From: an uncultured Hungatella sp.
GTDB taxonomy: Bacteria; Bacillota; Clostridia; Lachnospirales; Lachnospiraceae
DNA: 64,000 nt
Direction: 5' to 3'
NCBI GenBank assembly: GCA_910579515.1
Contig: CAJTUV010000008.1
Coordinates: forward strand, 43,168 to 107,167
In this document: piece by piece, positions 17,648 through 27,071 of the stretch
Numbering within the stretch: the first letter of the stretch is position 1
Layout: the number at the start of each line of letters is the position of its first letter
The notes under the pieces: generated by a model
Told to the model about the DNA's origin: nothing
The model's input: the letters and a program-made list of their open reading frames with translations, nothing else
The model's database searches: none
Position numbers and translations under genes: made by a program

Positions 17648-17676
17648 ATTTTACTATGATTATGTTCTTCCGTCTA
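17648..17676 (-). promoter_or_regulatory. Candidate promoter of lspA
   Basis: On the minus strand, -35 TAGACG (17671-17676), a 17-base spacer and -10 TAAAAT (17648-17653), 29 bases before the lspA start. Both hexamers are close to the vegetative consensus. Predicted by eye only. Confidence 0.45.
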
Positions 17677-17734
17677 GTGGGATATCATTCACTTTTTGCA
17701 TATATTAGATTAAAAAGAAATTGAGATTCTGCTT

Positions 17735-19471
17735 ATGAATGTTTGTACCTCTCAAGTAGCTGGAGAAGAATATGCTGACTTTATCTTTCGCTCCAGCGGT
17801 TTGGGTCTGGAGGAACTTTCCCAAACCTATGGAAATAACTGTATCAGCTATGTTGACGGGGAATATGCCATTGTTCATCAGCTTCTAAAAGACAGCCTCC
17901 CCATATCTGTAGAAAATCATTCCTACCTGTCAATCCCCTTCCTTTATGGTCTGCTAGACACTACCAGTATGGAACGTTCTGGAATTTTATCTACCTTCCA
18001 GCAGCCTGCCCTAAATTCTCAGGGCGAGCAAACGATTATTGGTTTTATCGACACAGGAATTGATTATCAGAATCCCATGTTTCGATCACCTAGCGGAACA
18101 ACACGAATCTTGGGAATCTGGGACCAGACTCTTCCGGGCGGAGGCTTTCAGATGGAAGGCACACATGGAATCCCTTTCTCCTTCCTTTATGGACAGGAAT
18201 ACGTACAAGAAAATATCAATGCCGCCCTGGCAGATCCGAATCCACTTTCTATAGTTCCCTCCGTAGACACTGTGGGACACGGCACCTTTTTGGCAGGAAT
18301 TGCAGCCGGAGGTCCTACCCCAACTCAAAATTTTACAGGCGCGTCTCCTGCCTGCTACATTGGAGTAGTAAAATTAAAACCTGTCAAGCAATACCTTCGC
18401 GACTATTATCTTCTTCCTGAATCCGCTGATGCATATCAGAGTAACGATCTAATGATGGCAGTAGCCTATTTACGCCTTTTAGCCCTTCGCCACCGAATGC
18501 CTCTAGTTCTCTGTATCGGCCTGGGAACCAATCAGGGAGGTCACAACGGTTATTCCCCCTTCAGCCAGGTACTGAATAATCTACAGCAGATTTTAGGCAT
18601 CAGCGCGGTCTGTGCAGGAGGCAATGAAGTAGGATTCCGCCACCATTACTTTGGCCGTGTGACCCAGTCCTCTGCATTTGATGAGGTTGAATTAAAGGTA
18701 GGCGATGAAGAACGTGGATTTGTCATGGAGCTTTGGGCCAACCTGCCAGAAATATATACTGTGGGATTCGTTTCTCCTACAGGTGAGGTCATTGACCGCA
18801 TTCCTTTTCGGGCAGGCGAAGATACTACAGTGCGTTTCTCTTTGGAAAACACCACAGTCACTGTCTCCTATGTGGCCAGCATCGGAGGCCAAAACGATTT
18901 CCTTGCTCTTATGCGCTTCTCCGCGCCCACCTCAGGTATCTGGAGGATACGGATCTATCCTACACTATCCATTACCGGAGTATACCACCTATGGCTCCCT
19001 CTTCACGGATTTCTGTCAGATGATACCTACTTTTTAAATGCCGACCCATTTACCACTATTACAAGTCCCGGAAACGCTGCTTTCCCCATCACAGTCAGCG
19101 CCTATAACCACCTAAATAACAGCCTTTACATCCATTCCAGCCGAGGTTATACCAGAGACGGAAGAGTGAAACCAGACCTTGCGGCTCCGGGTGTCGATGT
19201 CTTTGGGCCCGGGCTTTCTTCTGTTCCGGGAGAATATCCTATGACGCGAATGTCCGGCTCCTCTGTATCGGCCGCTCATGTGGCTGGCGCTGTAGCTAAT
19301 TTGTACTCCTGGGGCTTTGTCCAAGGACATTACCCCCAAATTAATAACAGTTCCATCAAAGCCTTTTTAACCCGTGGAGCCAGTCGTAATCCTAACTTCA
19401 CCTATCCAAACAGAGAGTGGGGGTATGGTACTTTAAACCTATATGATTCCTATGTGTCTTTACGGGACTGA
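17735..19471 (+). CDS. Csp-like subtilisin-family (S8) serine protease
   Basis: 578 residues. The catalytic triad is complete: D106 (GFIDTGID), H182 (GHGTFLAG) and S510 (SGSSVSAAH), with oxyanion Asn in AGGNEVG near 297. The first 95 residues look like a prodomain. Between His and Ser, about residues 315-425 form an extra beta-rich segment in the place where Csp proteases of spore-forming Clostridia carry a jelly-roll domain. No signal peptide is seen, also like Csp proteins, which act in spores to activate a cortex hydrolase at germination. That role is inference; general S8 identity is certain. The start follows a weak GAAATTGAG site, so expression may be low or use another factor. Confidence 0.88.
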   Translation: MNVCTSQVAGEEYADFIFRSSGLGLEELSQTYGNNCISYVDGEYAIVHQLLKDSLPISVENHSYLSIPFLYGLLDTTSMERSGILSTFQQPALNSQGEQTIIGFIDTGIDYQNPMFRSPSGTTRILGIWDQTLPGGGFQMEGTHGIPFSFLYGQEYVQENINAALADPNPLSIVPSVDTVGHGTFLAGIAAGGPTPTQNFTGASPACYIGVVKLKPVKQYLRDYYLLPESADAYQSNDLMMAVAYLRLLALRHRMPLVLCIGLGTNQGGHNGYSPFSQVLNNLQQILGISAVCAGGNEVGFRHHYFGRVTQSSAFDEVELKVGDEERGFVMELWANLPEIYTVGFVSPTGEVIDRIPFRAGEDTTVRFSLENTTVTVSYVASIGGQNDFLALMRFSAPTSGIWRIRIYPTLSITGVYHLWLPLHGFLSDDTYFLNADPFTTITSPGNAAFPITVSAYNHLNNSLYIHSSRGYTRDGRVKPDLAAPGVDVFGPGLSSVPGEYPMTRMSGSSVSAAHVAGAVANLYSWGFVQGHYPQINNSSIKAFLTRGASRNPNFTYPNREWGYGTLNLYDSYVSLRD

Positions 19472-19479
19472 TATTAGGC

Positions 19480-19513
19480 CAGGGGCAGAAACGCATTTGC
19501 GTAACTGCCCCCT
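19480..19513. terminator. Bidirectional hairpin between convergent protease and clpX
   Basis: Arms CAGGGGCAG and CTGCCCCCTG with inner ACGC/GCGT pairing around ATTT, located just after the protease stop and before the clpX stop on the other strand. The T tract is poor. Confidence 0.65.
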
Positions 19514-19526
19514 GAAAGTATTCTTC

Positions 19527-20912
19527 TTACCCTCTCATCTCAATTCTGGGCCCACCGTTCTTTTCCAGATATCCTCTCGTAATCACTACAGTCCCGATTC
19601 CCGGGTCTTTTGGCACTTCATACATAATGTCAAGCATAAACTCCTCAATAATAGCGCGCAAAGCCCTTGCCCCTGTCTCCCGTTTCAATGCCTCCTCTGC
19701 GATCCATAAAAGAGCCTCCTCTTCAAATACCAGCCTTACCTCGTCTAATGCTAGAAGCTTTTGATACTGCTTTAAGATCGCATTTTTAGGCCGTTTTAGT
19801 ATCTCTACCATCACGTCCCTGGTCAATTTACAGAATGAAACCACAACTGGAAGTCTTCCTAAAAATTCTGGAATCATGCCGAACATCCGCAAATCCCCAT
19901 TGGTTACATACCTTAAAATGTCAGGGTCATCCTGATACTTATCTTTTAACTCTGCCTGAAAGCCCATGGAAGTCTTCTTGCGCAAACGTTCTTTAATTAT
20001 ATCTTCTAAATCAGGGAATGCTCCACCGCAGATAAATAAAATATTATCTGTATTCACAGTAGCCATAGGAGTGAGAGCATTCTTTTGATTTGAGCCTACA
20101 GGCACCTCCACTCTGCTTCCCTCCAAAAGCTTTAAAAGCTCCTGCTGCACCGATTCTCCACTTACATCCCTGGTATTGGTATTCTTTTTTTTGGCAATCT
20201 TATCAATTTCGTCAATGAAAATAATTCCTCGCTCCGCTTTTTCCACGTCATTCTCTGCAGCCATCAGCAATTTGGATACCACACTTTCAATATCGTCTCC
20301 AATATATCCAGCTTCTGTCAAAGCTGTGGCGTCGGCAATGGCAAGAGGGACCTCTAACAGTCCGGCAAGGGTCTTTACCAGATACGTCTTTCCGCTTCCA
20401 GTAGGACCAATCAGAAGAATATTCGACTTTTCAATTTGAACGTCGTCCTCTTCTTCCCCTTCCTTTTTCGCCTCTCCTGTAAGCACTCGCTTGTAGTGAT
20501 TGTACACAGCTACAGAAATCGCCTTCTTAGCCTGCTCCTGGCCAATCACATACTGATCCAGCTTCTCCTTGATCCTGTGAGGTGCTGGTATGTCCTTAAA
20601 ATCCAGCGCCGGTTCTTCTGACTTGTCAGACTTTTTCTTTATCTGCTGCTTTTTAGGAATCTCCATCTTAGGCAGATTCTGATTCATCAGATGATTCAGA
20701 TTCATATTCAGGTAGGGCAGATTTTGAAACTGCGAAAAATCCATTCCATTATTCAATACAGAATCGAATGTCTTTTGCATACAGTCATGGCACATACACA
20801 AATTCCCTTGAATCGAAATCATCGTTCCTGCCTTGCTTTCTGGCCTGCGGCATATATAGCAAATCTTCTCATACTCTTCTCTGTCTAAATCTTTTGTGTC
20901 TTTCTCTTCCAA
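19527..20912 (-). CDS. clpX: ClpX-type AAA+ unfoldase
   Basis: 461 residues. An N-terminal zinc-binding domain holds C18-x2-C21 and C41-x2-C44. Walker A is GPTGSGKT (169-176), Walker B is IFIDEID near 231-237, the pore loop is GYIG (203-206), and an SMGF segment (315-318) sits where ClpX carries its IGF loop for ClpP docking. It should unfold substrates and feed them to ClpP in the cytoplasm. It is longer than typical ClpX (about 420) owing to a Gln/Lys-rich linker at 50-105 and an acidic insert near 150-160, so it may be a second, specialised ClpX. The start codon is TTG after CAGGAG. No clpP or tig gene is adjacent. Confidence 0.9.
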   Translation of the reverse strand: MEEKDTKDLDREEYEKICYICRRPESKAGTMISIQGNLCMCHDCMQKTFDSVLNNGMDFSQFQNLPYLNMNLNHLMNQNLPKMEIPKKQQIKKKSDKSEEPALDFKDIPAPHRIKEKLDQYVIGQEQAKKAISVAVYNHYKRVLTGEAKKEGEEEDDVQIEKSNILLIGPTGSGKTYLVKTLAGLLEVPLAIADATALTEAGYIGDDIESVVSKLLMAAENDVEKAERGIIFIDEIDKIAKKKNTNTRDVSGESVQQELLKLLEGSRVEVPVGSNQKNALTPMATVNTDNILFICGGAFPDLEDIIKERLRKKTSMGFQAELKDKYQDDPDILRYVTNGDLRMFGMIPEFLGRLPVVVSFCKLTRDVMVEILKRPKNAILKQYQKLLALDEVRLVFEEEALLWIAEEALKRETGARALRAIIEEFMLDIMYEVPKDPGIGTVVITRGYLEKNGGPRIEMRG

Positions 20913-20943
20913 AATAAGTTCTCCTGTTCTTTTCTTTCAAAGT

Positions 20944-20972
20944 ATTATAAACAAATTTAGACCATGGCACAA
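20944..20972 (-). promoter_or_regulatory. Candidate clpX promoter
   Basis: Minus strand: -35 TTGTGC (20967-20972), exactly 17 bases, then a perfect TATAAT (20944-20949), about 32 bases before the TTG start of clpX. The -35 lies in the loop of the hairpin downstream of the htrA-like gene. Confidence 0.6.
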
Positions 20973-20989
20973 GACCATGGTCCAAATTT
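20953..20989 (-). terminator. Hairpin terminator downstream of the HtrA-like gene
   Basis: AAATTTAGACCATGG (20953-20967) pairs with CCATGGTCCAAATTT (20975-20989), leaving two mismatches and a 7-base loop. On the minus strand a short T-rich run follows. Confidence 0.65.
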
Positions 20990-21014
20990 ATATAGTTTTT
21001 CTATTCACTTCATT

Positions 21015-22607
21015 TTATCTGGGGCTGTTTCTCTGAGTTTCCTGTCCCATTTCTGTCCTTTCCCCAAGAGTAATCTCCACTGTTCTCTCCACATATTTGC
21101 CATTTTCCAAGGACTGCACAGTCAGATTCACGGTCTCCCCCGCCCTGTAGTATTGCAATAAGTCCTCAAGCGCCGCCATGCTTCGGATACTCTGGTCATC
21201 AAACTTTGTAATCACATCCTTTTCACGCAAGTCAGATTTTGAAGCCGCTCCGCCGTCAATAATCGCATACACAAACACACCTGCCGGCATATCAAGCTGC
21301 TTCACCATGCTTTCATCCACAGTCAGAGCCTGGATTCCCAAATATCCCTCCTGGCCTTCCTCTACCGCATGATTTCTGGTTCTCTTTGTCATAAGAGAAT
21401 CTATAATGTCCTGAACCTGTGAGACAGGAATCGCATAGCCAATGCCCTCTACATCTGTGCTGGAATACTTGGCTGCATTGATTCCAACCACCTCTCCCTT
21501 CATATTCAAAAGCGCGCCGCCGCTGTTTCCCGGGTTGATCGCCGCGTCGGTCTGAAGCAGATGCCTGGTAAGGTTTCCTTCTGTCTTAACCTCCCGATTC
21601 AGTGCGCTGACATAGCCCACTGTGGTGGACTGCCCATACCCAAGCGCGTTGCCGATAGCGATAACCCCCTGGCCTACTTTCAGTTCATCAGAATTGCCAA
21701 GCTTTGCTATGGAGATCTGGCTTAAGGTATCCTCCGAAATATCTTTCAAAGAAACCGCAATAACGGCCAGGTCTGAATCTACATCGGTTCCTTTGATGGT
21801 TGCATTTACCGACTGATCGTCAATAAACACCACTGATAAATCATTAGACCCTTCTACCACATGATTATTGGTCACAATCAGAAGTTCTTCCTCGTTTTGC
21901 CCTACAATAATACCAGAACCACTGCTGGGCACTTCATAAGTCTGTCTTTGACCAAACCAGCTGCTCTCATATCTCATCGTATTATTAATAGACACTACAG
22001 ATGGCATGGCCTGTTCTACGATTCCAGAAACATCCAGAGCAGGCGTTATGTTCATTCCTGTGGTAGCGGCCGGCGTCTGGATAACGGTAGGAGTCGTCTC
22101 TTCTGTAAGTACTTCCGCCTGACTCACCTGAGCATAGGATTCTGGCTTCAGGTTATTGGCCAACATATTAATTCCCACCATAGTACCGCCGGAAACTGTT
22201 CCGAACAGAAGGGCCGCTGCAGTAATCCCTGCCGCCTTTCTCCCAAGACTGCCTGATACTTTCTTTCTTGTACGGTCTTTACCGCCCTGTGCCGAGTGAT
22301 TGGCAAAAGATTCCTGTCTGCCTTCCTGTTCGTTCTGCCAGTTATAATACCTGGGGCCTTGGTTATAATTTTGATACTGCTGATACTGCGAAGCCCCATA
22401 TGGCTGGCTGTTATATTGTGGATTCTCATATGGCTGCTGTTGGCTCTGCTGGTTTACTGAACTAAAATTCTGCTGTTCCTGGTTAATTCCTTTTTCTTCA
22501 GACGATATGTCTAAAGACGCAGAGGTTTGTTCTGCCTGGTGTTGTCTCTCTTCGCAAGAACCTGCTTCTTCCTTTTGCTCCTTGTTTATGTTCTCATCAT
22601 ACATCAT
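21015..22607 (-). CDS. HtrA/DegP-like membrane-anchored serine protease
   Basis: 530 residues. A Gln/Asn/Tyr-rich cytoplasmic N-terminal tail (1-115), one membrane helix (about 123-150), a trypsin-like domain with H249 (TNNHVVEG), D279 (SDLAVIAV) and S362 (NPGNSGGALL), and a C-terminal PDZ domain (about 412-510). Such proteins degrade or refold misfolded exported proteins on the outer face of the membrane. The start is one of two consecutive ATG codons after AAGGAG. The long low-complexity tail is typical of Gram-positive HtrA. It lies between the LCP gene of cluster B and clpX but is separated from both by terminators. Confidence 0.92.
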   Translation of the reverse strand: MMYDENINKEQKEEAGSCEERQHQAEQTSASLDISSEEKGINQEQQNFSSVNQQSQQQPYENPQYNSQPYGASQYQQYQNYNQGPRYYNWQNEQEGRQESFANHSAQGGKDRTRKKVSGSLGRKAAGITAAALLFGTVSGGTMVGINMLANNLKPESYAQVSQAEVLTEETTPTVIQTPAATTGMNITPALDVSGIVEQAMPSVVSINNTMRYESSWFGQRQTYEVPSSGSGIIVGQNEEELLIVTNNHVVEGSNDLSVVFIDDQSVNATIKGTDVDSDLAVIAVSLKDISEDTLSQISIAKLGNSDELKVGQGVIAIGNALGYGQSTTVGYVSALNREVKTEGNLTRHLLQTDAAINPGNSGGALLNMKGEVVGINAAKYSSTDVEGIGYAIPVSQVQDIIDSLMTKRTRNHAVEEGQEGYLGIQALTVDESMVKQLDMPAGVFVYAIIDGGAASKSDLREKDVITKFDDQSIRSMAALEDLLQYYRAGETVNLTVQSLENGKYVERTVEITLGERTEMGQETQRNSPR

Positions 22608-22720
22608 ATATCTGTCTCCTTTCTATCATGTTAAGGTTGTTTTCTTATTGACTATGAGCATACTATATCAACCCTTTGTGACCAAATTGTGAAAGAACTA
22701 TTATAAAAAAGTGAAAAAAC

Positions 22721-22747
22721 GGCCAGGAAGTCAACTGACTCCTGGCC
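22721..22747 (-). terminator. Terminator of cluster B overlapping a stop codon
   Basis: GGCCAGG and CCTGGCC arms, extended by AGTCA/TGACT with one bulged A and an AC loop. On the minus strand it is followed by GTTTTTTC. The TGA stop of the LCP gene (22731-22733) lies inside the hairpin. Confidence 0.85.
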
Positions 22748-24557
22748 CTATAATTTGATCAGTTCCCGGTCCTGCAGGCTGGTTCATGCCATTGCTGCCA
22801 TTTTCATTACTAATTCCGGTTCCGCCGGATGTCGGTCCAGAATTATTGTTTGCCCCCGGAATGGTGCCTGGGCTCGTTGTTCCAGGCCCCCATTCTGTTC
22901 CTTCTGTCATTCCTGGATCCCGATATCCCGGTCCATAAATAGATTGGGTAGGCCCTTGAGGATTATTCGGACCGCTACTGGGAGAAGAAGGCTGTGTGCC
23001 CCCCGGTCTCTGAGCACCTGGCCATGTTCCATGTGCGCCGGACTCTGAAGGATTCGTCGGATAATAATCTCCCGGCAATAACGGATCATCTTGCCAGTCA
23101 TCTGGATCGTCCGGCTCCGGCCCATCTACCAGATTCCCAAACTCATCTGTCTCCCCTATACTTGGAGCTGCCACCGTGGATTGGCTTTCCGAAGATTCTA
23201 CAGGATTCCCATCCTCATCTGTCTCTTCCTCGTCATCCTCCGCTTCAGTCGTTTCCTTAGCAGTAGTCTCTTCTTGAGCCTTTGTGGTCTCTTTTGGCAG
23301 ATACCCTTCTGTAGAAACATGTCCTACGCTTTTTCCCTGGGTATACATCCCTGTGTCAGAAGAAATCTTACTGCTAATCTGCTTTACCGTGTCTGTGGGA
23401 ACATATTGTTCATCGCCAAACAAAAATGTGTGAAGCTCGCTAACATTCGTTTCCAAAGTCTGAGGAATTACACAATCCCCCTTGGCTCCCATTAAGGCAT
23501 TTCCTCTGGCAAAAGGAAAACCTGCAGTTTCGCCGATATGGTATTTTCTAATGTTAAAAGCTGCTTCAGTCAAATCCGCTAAATCCAGATTATGAGTCAC
23601 CTGTGGCAGTATGGTAACTAATATATTATTTAATGTAGAAAGATCTGCATTTTTCGCCTTGGCAAAGGCCAGCTCGATGATTTTCCGCTGACGCTCTGTA
23701 CGGGCAAAATCCGTGTCCATCAGACGCAGACGGCCATAGGCCACAGCCTGAACGCCGTCCAGGTGGTTCATACCTGCGCTCTTTAGCTGGTAGGAACCGA
23801 TTCCCGTAGCATTTACTGTCTCTGTTATAAAGGAATTGATAAAACGAAATTCTGCCTTGCTGATCTCCAAATCTACGCCGCCCAGAATGTTGATCCCTTC
23901 TGCAACTGCTTTCCAGCTAAAGGTAATATAATCTGTAATATTTAAATCCAGATTTTTATTTAGAAATTTTAGGGCCTGCTCTGGACCGCCTCTGGCATAA
24001 GCCTCGTTAAACTTGCTGTAACGCCCCTCGTCATTAATATTTAAATAGGTGTCTCGAAACACTGACACCAGCTTAATCTCCCCAGTATCCTGATTCACAC
24101 AGCAGATAATGTTTACATCTGACTGATTGCCGGCTCCAACACTTCCGTTACGACTGTCAACGCCAAAAACAGCTATGAGCCAATAGCCTTTCATCTTCTC
24201 AATATCTGCAACCTGCAAATCCTCATTCTTTACGTTATTCTTGTCCACATCGGGTCTTGGCATCAGACTGATGCGTCTTGCAAAATATGCATACCCAAAA
24301 ATGCCTGCCAGCGCAAAACATTCTGCCACAATCATAGCGATGATCCGCCTTCTCAGTCTGGTCCTGCGCTGTTTTTCCATCCTCAGTTTTTCGATCTCAT
24401 CCCTTCGCTTTTTGATAGCCATTGACCTGGCCATCGCAATCTCCTGCTGACTGCTTCGCTGAGTTCTTTGGCGATATCCCATTGCAGGCTCCTGGCCCGA
24501 CGACATCCTCCCAGTGCCGCCATAGCCCTGCTCCTGTCTGCCACTCCTATAGTCCAT
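22731..24557 (-). CDS. LytR-CpsA-Psr (LCP) family glycopolymer attachment protein
   Basis: 608 residues. A short cytoplasmic tail, one membrane helix (about 71-90) after a run of arginines, and the LCP domain (about 115-320) with VFGVDSR, an SVFRDTYLNI segment with its conserved Arg, and RTERQRKIIELAF. LCP enzymes transfer undecaprenyl-linked polymers onto peptidoglycan outside the membrane. The last 200 residues are very rich in Pro, Gly, Ser, Thr, Asp and Glu and may extend into the wall. It is the last gene of cluster B, 22 bases after a sugar transferase gene, which suggests it attaches the cluster B polymer. Confidence 0.92.
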   Translation of the reverse strand: MDYRSGRQEQGYGGTGRMSSGQEPAMGYRQRTQRSSQQEIAMARSMAIKKRRDEIEKLRMEKQRRTRLRRRIIAMIVAECFALAGIFGYAYFARRISLMPRPDVDKNNVKNEDLQVADIEKMKGYWLIAVFGVDSRNGSVGAGNQSDVNIICCVNQDTGEIKLVSVFRDTYLNINDEGRYSKFNEAYARGGPEQALKFLNKNLDLNITDYITFSWKAVAEGINILGGVDLEISKAEFRFINSFITETVNATGIGSYQLKSAGMNHLDGVQAVAYGRLRLMDTDFARTERQRKIIELAFAKAKNADLSTLNNILVTILPQVTHNLDLADLTEAAFNIRKYHIGETAGFPFARGNALMGAKGDCVIPQTLETNVSELHTFLFGDEQYVPTDTVKQISSKISSDTGMYTQGKSVGHVSTEGYLPKETTKAQEETTAKETTEAEDDEEETDEDGNPVESSESQSTVAAPSIGETDEFGNLVDGPEPDDPDDWQDDPLLPGDYYPTNPSESGAHGTWPGAQRPGGTQPSSPSSGPNNPQGPTQSIYGPGYRDPGMTEGTEWGPGTTSPGTIPGANNNSGPTSGGTGISNENGSNGMNQPAGPGTDQIIGPGVS

Positions 24558-24579
24558 GTATCTACCTCTTTATTCTAAG

Positions 24580-25998
24580 CTAATAAGCGTTTTTATTCAT
24601 AAAGCCCTTGAAAAATGTGAGGAATAAAATTTTGAAATCCCATCCCAAAGTCCAATTTTCAATATAATATAAATCATGCTCGATTCTTTTTATAATAGAA
24701 GTATCTCCCCGATAGCCATTGACTTGGGCCCACCCAGTCATGCCTGGCCGAATCTGATGTTTTATCATGTATCTCGGGATTTCCTCTTTAAAACGTTCCA
24801 CAAAAAACGGCCGTTCCGGTCTGGGCCCTACTAAACTCATATCACCTTTCAGCACATTAAAAAATTGCGGCATCTCATCAATACTGGTTTTACGGATAAA
24901 ACGGCCGAAAGGAGTCACACGTGGATCGTGAGGGGTTGTCCACTTACTTTTCTCTGCAAAAGGCGCCTGTACTTCCATGGAACGAAATTTGTACATCTGA
25001 AAAGGACGATTGTGAAGACCAATTCGTTCCTGACAGAAAATCAAAGGCCCCGGTGAAGTCAGTTTTATCACTGCCATGGAAAAAAGCATCACAGGAGAAA
25101 ACAGGATAATCCCTACCAAAGAGCCAAAAATGTCCACACTCCGCTTGATGAAACGATTTAAAGGGTCATTTAAAGGCACATGGCGAATATTAATCACTGG
25201 TAACCCCTGTAAATCTTCTGTATAAGGCCTGGTAGGAATCACATTATTATAATCTGGGATAAACTTGGTGTGTACTCCCGACTTTTCACATGCCGCAACA
25301 AGACGCTCCAGTTTGGCATACTCGCCAATACTCAATGTAATCGCTATTTCATCTAATGTATTCTGTGCCAGAATATTCACTAATTTATCTGTTGAACCAA
25401 TGACTTTGATTCCCCGATATTCTCTTCCCTGGGCAGAACTGTCATCTAAAATACCTTTTATCTGGTATCCCCATCCGGAATTAGCCAGCACCCTGTCAAT
25501 AAATCCTTCTGCAGCGCGGCTGTAGCCGATTAAAAGAATATGCTTTTGATTATAACCTCTTGCCCGCATGGATCGGAGAACGAACCGTATTAAATTTCGT
25601 TCCAGGGTCTCCCCTACAATGTTGATAGAAAAGAAATAAAACACCATCATTGTAGAAAAATTATTAAAAAACGGGTTCTTTTTTAAAATAAAAAAGACCA
25701 AAGTGATAATCAAAAGTCCAATCGTATTGGCCTTGCAGATATTGGCAAATTCATACCGCCTTTGCTGAACCCGTTTGGGGGTATACAGATGAAAAAAAGT
25801 ATACAGAACCAAATACATAGGTACGATCCACACCAGCATGGCAAAATAAAACCTGGGCGACAGCGTGTGAGTGCCGGGCCTAAATAGCCGGTTCCTCAAA
25901 ACCAGCATAAGCCATGCTAAAAAATACGATACCGAAACGATCACAGCATCTAAAACCACATGTAAGCGGTTGAATTTTTGCTGATTGTCTTTTATCAT
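24580..25998 (-). CDS. Undecaprenyl-phosphate sugar phosphotransferase (WcaJ-like)
   Basis: About 472 residues. Five N-terminal membrane segments, a CoA-binding-like middle domain (ILLIGYSRAAEGF near 180) and the C-terminal sugar transferase domain (CQERIGLH, YKFRSMEVQ, SIDEMPQFFNVLKGDMSLVGPR with the catalytic Asp-Glu, RPGMTGWAQVNG). WcaJ-type members transfer glucose-1-phosphate or galactose-1-phosphate to undecaprenyl phosphate. I chose the ATG at 25998, six bases after AAGGTG, over an in-frame GTG at 26007. It is the initiating enzyme of cluster B, but lies near the end of the operon. The sugar is not certain. Confidence 0.9.
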   Translation of the reverse strand: MIKDNQQKFNRLHVVLDAVIVSVSYFLAWLMLVLRNRLFRPGTHTLSPRFYFAMLVWIVPMYLVLYTFFHLYTPKRVQQRRYEFANICKANTIGLLIITLVFFILKKNPFFNNFSTMMVFYFFSINIVGETLERNLIRFVLRSMRARGYNQKHILLIGYSRAAEGFIDRVLANSGWGYQIKGILDDSSAQGREYRGIKVIGSTDKLVNILAQNTLDEIAITLSIGEYAKLERLVAACEKSGVHTKFIPDYNNVIPTRPYTEDLQGLPVINIRHVPLNDPLNRFIKRSVDIFGSLVGIILFSPVMLFSMAVIKLTSPGPLIFCQERIGLHNRPFQMYKFRSMEVQAPFAEKSKWTTPHDPRVTPFGRFIRKTSIDEMPQFFNVLKGDMSLVGPRPERPFFVERFKEEIPRYMIKHQIRPGMTGWAQVNGYRGDTSIIKRIEHDLYYIENWTLGWDFKILFLTFFKGFMNKNAY

Positions 25999-26066
25999 AA
26001 CTTTCACCTTAGAATTAATGTGACTCTATATCTCATACATTATACATGAAAAGCATGATTGTGGGA

Positions 26067-27068
26067 TTAAAATTCTCTTAATTTATTGGAAACTTTTCCT
26101 AAATGCCTGCTAAAAAACTCATATACATAAACAACTGTACCGATCAGCAGTTCCCACTCAATCGCCAGATAATCTCCCAAGTGCTCCGCCTTAAATTCCA
26201 CCCGCCTGCACTTTTTTCTGGTGGCAATTCCTTCCTTCACTCCCTCTACATATTCTTTCCCAAACCCAATCTTTTTAAAAAACCCATATTTCAACCCGAT
26301 TCCTATAACCATAGGCAGGCTGTTGATCAAAAGCTGACCCACAGGCATGTTTTTATAATTCAAATACACCTGATTTCTAGCCGCCAGTTTCACTTTAAAT
26401 TCATTATATTTCGATCCGCTGGTAGCGCTTCCCACATGATAGAGCACTGCACTTGGACAATACCGGTTATGGTATCCGTAAATCTTGGCCCTGTAGCACA
26501 CGTCCATATCCTCTAAATAGGCAAAGTGAAGCTCGTCAAAGTATCCGATCTGTTCAAAAACTCTCCTGCGGTAAATGGCCCCTGCTGCACAGGCTGAAAA
26601 CACCTCCACAGGCCGATTATATTTTTTTGAACTTCTCCCCACTCCTCTCTGATAAGCCCAGCCCAGGACGCTGTACATATCCCCGGCATCATCCATCAGC
26701 TCCTTGTGATACATCTGAATCATCTTGCCGCTGACGGCAAAAATCTTCTCAGACCTTCGGATTTCCTTTAAAAGCTCTGCCACAAATCCAGGCTCTGCTT
26801 CTGTGTCATTGTTTAAAAGCAGCACAAACTTTGTCTTTGCCGCCTTGATTCCCACATTGACAGCCCCTGTAAATCCTGTGTTTGTCTCAAGGAAAATGGA
26901 AGGAATCTGCTGTTCCTTCAGCCAGGACACGCTGCCGTCCGTTGATCCGTTGTCCACTACCAGAACCGAAAAGCTCTGGCAGGTCTGTCTATTCAGGGAT
27001 TCCATGCAAGTCCCTAAAAATTTCAGCCCGTTGTAATTTGGAATAATCACCGTCACTTCTGCTGCCAT
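26067..27068 (-). CDS. Family 2 glycosyltransferase (rhamnosyltransferase-like)
   Basis: 333 residues. VTVIIPNYNGLKFL, VDNGSTDGSV, LLNNDTEAEPGFV and YLEDMDVCYRAK are typical of GT2 enzymes of the WcaE/RfbN-like type that often add rhamnose. The C-terminal half has two hydrophobic stretches. It should add one residue to the lipid-linked cluster B intermediate in the cytoplasm. It starts three bases after the preceding gene ends. The donor sugar cannot be read from sequence. Confidence 0.88.
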   Translation of the reverse strand: MAAEVTVIIPNYNGLKFLGTCMESLNRQTCQSFSVLVVDNGSTDGSVSWLKEQQIPSIFLETNTGFTGAVNVGIKAAKTKFVLLLNNDTEAEPGFVAELLKEIRRSEKIFAVSGKMIQMYHKELMDDAGDMYSVLGWAYQRGVGRSSKKYNRPVEVFSACAAGAIYRRRVFEQIGYFDELHFAYLEDMDVCYRAKIYGYHNRYCPSAVLYHVGSATSGSKYNEFKVKLAARNQVYLNYKNMPVGQLLINSLPMVIGIGLKYGFFKKIGFGKEYVEGVKEGIATRKKCRRVEFKAEHLGDYLAIEWELLIGTVVYVYEFFSRHLGKVSNKLREF

Positions 27069-27071
27069 AAC

